From: CAZLBC01 sp964557575
Lineage (GTDB): Bacteria > Planctomycetota > Phycisphaerae > SM23-33
Assembly: GCA_964557575.1 (NCBI GenBank)
Contig: CAZLBC010000090.1
Span: 1 to 18,749, forward strand
Length of the DNA: 18,749 nucleotides
Direction: 5' to 3'
The notes beneath the pieces are model-generated. The model saw only the letters and a list, made by a program, of their open reading frames with translations, was not told the origin of the DNA and did not search any database. Shown here piece after piece: positions 16,246-18,749 of this stretch; position 1 is the first letter of the stretch, and the number at the start of each line of letters is the position of its first letter. The position numbers and the translations under genes were made by a program.

Positions 16246-17549
16246 TGTCCGCGGCATACGTGATCTTATGCGGCAGCGGATCCTGGCGCATAGCCCGCGT
16301 CGGGGGTAGCGGGACCACCGTCGAGGAGATCGACGCCTCCGCGACCGACATCCCGGAAGCGGCCCGGGCGACCGCTGAAAAACTGTCCGCGATGGATTAC
16401 GACGGCCGCGGGGTCTGCCTGGCCCTCTGCGCGGAGATGGTCCTGGCCGACCAGGTAGACGCCGGCCGGGCCGCGGGCAAAAGCCGGCGGCAGGCCATGT
16501 GCTACCGCTTCGAAGACCGGCTCCCGGTCGATATCGAGCGGTTGACCATCGATTTTATCCCCCTGCACGGCGGCCGGGCACTGGCGGTCGGGGTCGAGAA
16601 AGACCGGGTCGCCCCGATCGTCGCGGCGCTGGCTGATACGGATGTGCCCGTGGCGGGGATATATTCGGCCGACCTGCTGGCCCTGCGGGGCGTTCTGGAG
16701 AAGACGCCGGATCCGGGGCAATACGTGATACTGGCCGGCGAGGACGAGGCGAACATCTTCGCCGTTGAACACGGGCGGCCGGCCTGCTGGCACCGGACCG
16801 CGAACGATCCGGCGCGAATCCTGCAACGCCTGGAGGCCGACCGGCTCGAATACGGCGGTGAGGGCGATATCCGGGTGACCCTCGCCGGCGACAATCCCGG
16901 GGACATCGGGGAAGGCATCACGGTTACCGTTGTCGAGTCATCACTCCTGGAACTGGCTGCCGCTACCGGCGCGGCGGCGGCCGACGACCCGGAACTGGCG
17001 TGGGCGGATTTCGGGGGGGCGGGTCTCGCATCCCGCGACCCGCTGCGGCGGGTCCGGGTGCCCCTGAATATCCTGGTATTGTTGATACTGGCCCTGCCGC
17101 TGCTGCTGGTGGGAATGTTCTACCTGCGGGCATTGAAATACGACCGCGAAGCCGACCGTCTCAACCGGGAACAGATAACGGTCTTCCGGGACTGCTATCC
17201 GGATCGCGGGCGGCCCGGGAGCATTAGGCGGTTCCTCAGGAGCGAGTGGCTCCGCCGTGCGGCCGTCGCGGGGAATCAGTCCGGCCGGCCCCGGCGCGGC
17301 GGGGCCCTGGTGGCGATGCGCGAGTTTTTCGCCGCGCTGCCGGATGACCTGCCGGTGCGCGTCGGCGCCATGCGCATGGAACGTGACGCGGTGATCGTCC
17401 GGGGGGAGGTCAAAAGCTATGCCGACGTCGATCGGCTCCGCGGCGCACTGGAAAACAGCGGCTTCGCGGCCCGTGACCGCGGAACGGAAAAGGCGGGGAA
17501 GGTGGTGATCTTCGACATGGAAGCCCGATATACCAAGGGAGAGGATTGA
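16245..17549 (+). CDS. gspL: Type II secretion platform protein GspL
   Basis: A 434-residue bitopic protein that recruits GspE to the platform and pairs with GspM. Residues about 1-250 form the cytoplasmic actin-like (PilM-like) domain, with IYSADLLALRGVLEK and ILAGEDEANIFAVEHGRPA strands typical of GspL. The membrane segment is at about 272-294 (ILVLLILALPLLLVGMFYL). The periplasmic part ends in a ferredoxin-like fold, with LPVRVGAMRMERDAVIVRGE and the characteristic V-x-R-G pattern. The start codon shares one base with the gspC stop (TGATG), so coupling is likely. The length is close to the usual 400. Confidence 0.87.
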   Translation: MSAAYVILCGSGSWRIARVGGSGTTVEEIDASATDIPEAARATAEKLSAMDYDGRGVCLALCAEMVLADQVDAGRAAGKSRRQAMCYRFEDRLPVDIERLTIDFIPLHGGRALAVGVEKDRVAPIVAALADTDVPVAGIYSADLLALRGVLEKTPDPGQYVILAGEDEANIFAVEHGRPACWHRTANDPARILQRLEADRLEYGGEGDIRVTLAGDNPGDIGEGITVTVVESSLLELAAATGAAAADDPELAWADFGGAGLASRDPLRRVRVPLNILVLLILALPLLLVGMFYLRALKYDREADRLNREQITVFRDCYPDRGRPGSIRRFLRSEWLRRAAVAGNQSGRPRRGGALVAMREFFAALPDDLPVRVGAMRMERDAVIVRGEVKSYADVDRLRGALENSGFAARDRGTEKAGKVVIFDMEARYTKGED

Positions 17550-17553
17550 GAGT

Positions 17554-18060
17554 ATGAACAGACGACGCCTGCTGATGGTTCCGGCGGTGCTGCTGGCGGC
17601 GTGGATGGCGTTCCATGCGCGGTCGCACATGGCCGCGTGCCGGGAAGACGCCGATCGGGCGGCCCGGAATCTCGCCGAGTGCCGCCGGTATGCCGCGCGG
17701 CTCGACCGGTCCGGTCAGAAGGCACTCCCGCCCTCCGATGAGGAGGGGACCGAGGATATCAGGACGGCCGCCGAGAAGATCGCCGCCGATGCCGGTATCC
17801 GCGATCTGAAATCCGTGGACCGGCGGCCTGAGCGGCGGGTTGGAGACACCGCGTACATCGAGCGGCCCTACGCCATCCGGCTGCTGAAGGTCACGCCCAT
17901 GCAGGTCGCGCGGTTCGCCCACGAACTCAGCGTGCTGAAGGGCCTGGAGACGACCGCGATCAACCTCCAGACGTTCCGGCGGGATTCAGGACAGGATTTC
18001 TGGAACGTCGACCTGGAATTCGCGTATCTTGTATACGACCCGATAGAGCGGGAAAGGTGA
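17554..18060 (+). CDS. gspM: Type II secretion platform protein GspM
   Basis: A 168-residue bitopic protein, partner of GspL. Residues 3-22 form the membrane segment (RRLLMVPAVLLAAWMAFHA). A coiled coil at about 25-50 and a periplasmic ferredoxin-like domain at about 70-165 follow, with the paired strands KVTPMQVARFAHELS and FWNVDLEFAYLVYD, as in PilO and GspM. The length matches GspM (about 160-180). It starts four bases after gspL, with AGGGAGAGG upstream. Primary sequence is poorly conserved in this family, so the call rests on topology, fold pattern and position. Confidence 0.8.
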   Translation: MNRRRLLMVPAVLLAAWMAFHARSHMAACREDADRAARNLAECRRYAARLDRSGQKALPPSDEEGTEDIRTAAEKIAADAGIRDLKSVDRRPERRVGDTAYIERPYAIRLLKVTPMQVARFAHELSVLKGLETTAINLQTFRRDSGQDFWNVDLEFAYLVYDPIERER

Positions 18061-18062
18061 AT

Positions 18063-18740
18063 ATGACCGTGTTGCGCAGGATAATCGCCTGTTTTGTGCT
18101 GTTTTTCATCGGTTTGACGGTACCGGGCTGCGATTCCGGCTCAAACCGCGAGGTAATCTGCGTGACCAACCCCGGCGCCGATCTCGTCGCGGCCCGGAAG
18201 CTGAACGCCCGGGCCCTTGAGCACCTGCGGGCAGGGTACCCCCCCGGTGCCGAAGAGCATGCCCTGGCCGCCCTGGAGGCCTACGGCGACTACGGGCCGG
18301 CCTACAACACCCTCGGCCTGGTCTGCCTGGAGCAGGGACGGCTCAACGAGGCGGCGCGGAATTTCAACCTGGCCGCATCCAACATGCCACGCGACCCCTC
18401 TCCCTACTACAACCTCGGGCTGGTCTGGGAGAAGGCGGGGCGGATGGAGCAGGCCGCTGCGGAATACCGCAAGGCCCTGAAGATCGACCCTGATAATATC
18501 ACTGTAACGGCAAACCTCGCCCGGGCGCTGGTGCTGGCGGGCAAAAAGGACGACGAGACCCGCCGGCTGCTGAAGGAAGTCATCCTCAAGGATGCCCGCG
18601 CCGAATGGGTCCGGTGGGCCGAGCGGACACTGAAACTGATGCCCGAGAAAGAGGACTACGAGTTCGAGCTTTTCGAGGGGGGAATGGGGGGAGGTAGGGG
18701 GCAGGATAGAGAGAAAGTGCCGGACGCAATGGAGAGATGA
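18063..18740 (+). CDS. TPR-repeat lipoprotein, possible pilotin-like factor
   Basis: A 225-residue lipoprotein with a signal peptide ending in the lipobox V-P-G-C, the acylated Cys being residue 23. Three clear tetratricopeptide repeats follow at about 46-78, 79-112 and 113-146 (PAYNTLGLVCLEQGRLNEAA, PYYNLGLVWEKAGRMEQAA), with a fourth, weaker one to about 181. The tail is Gly-rich (EGGMGGGRGQ). It is the last gene of the operon, with the ATG three bases after the gspM stop; GGAAAGG lies about five bases before the ATG. TPR lipoproteins of the PilF/PilW type help secretins reach the outer membrane, so a similar role for GspD is a reasonable guess. Sequence alone cannot separate this from a general periplasmic scaffold. 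Confidence 0.85.
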   Translation: MTVLRRIIACFVLFFIGLTVPGCDSGSNREVICVTNPGADLVAARKLNARALEHLRAGYPPGAEEHALAALEAYGDYGPAYNTLGLVCLEQGRLNEAARNFNLAASNMPRDPSPYYNLGLVWEKAGRMEQAAAEYRKALKIDPDNITVTANLARALVLAGKKDDETRRLLKEVILKDARAEWVRWAERTLKLMPEKEDYEFELFEGGMGGGRGQDREKVPDAMER

Positions 18741-18749
18741 TTGACGCAT

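Noticed and set aside
10048..18060. Type IV pilus operon instead of a T2SS
   Set aside because: GspG with its calcium-site region, GspK without Glu5, and the HIJK set with a gspC/L/M platform indicate a T2SS.

Overview
The window reads as a GC-rich chromosomal segment of a diderm (Gram-negative type) bacterium. A complete outer-membrane secretin system, a lipoprotein and a very long exported RHS/YD-repeat protein with LamG-type domains together suggest a member of the PVC group, perhaps a planctomycete. That taxonomic guess is an inference from gene content and is weak; the diderm envelope is well supported. No RNA genes, CRISPR arrays, insertion sequences or phage genes were seen.

Layout. 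(1) Bases 1-6445, minus strand: one uninterrupted reading frame of at least 2,148 codons. It has a signal peptide, a Cys/Gly-rich segment, two tandem LamG-like domains and then a long series of YD/RHS repeats. It runs off the left edge, so its C-terminus is not visible. (2) Bases 6554-7312, minus strand: a 252-residue single-pass membrane protein of unknown function, upstream of the giant gene in the same direction. (3) Bases 7313-7693: a divergent intergenic region with poly-A runs of 17, 22 and 24 bases and two imperfect repeats exactly 90 bp apart. (4) Bases 7694-18740, plus strand: a tightly packed type II secretion (T2SS) operon in the order gspD-E-F-G-H-I-J-K-C-L-M, followed by a TPR lipoprotein gene.

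How the genes work together. GspD forms the outer-membrane secretin. GspE is the cytoplasmic ATPase. GspF, L, M and the short GspC form the inner-membrane platform and its link to the secretin. GspG is the major pseudopilin and GspH, I, J, K the minor ones. The terminal TPR lipoprotein is a reasonable candidate for a pilotin or assembly factor. A prepilin peptidase (GspO) is not in the window and must be encoded elsewhere. The divergent giant protein is exported to the periplasm and is a plausible T2SS substrate by position only.

The main points of interest are the A-tract/hairpin repeat region, the displaced PDZ-less GspC, the fourth secretin_N-like repeat in GspD, the TPR lipoprotein, and the giant LamG-YD protein with its small membrane neighbour.
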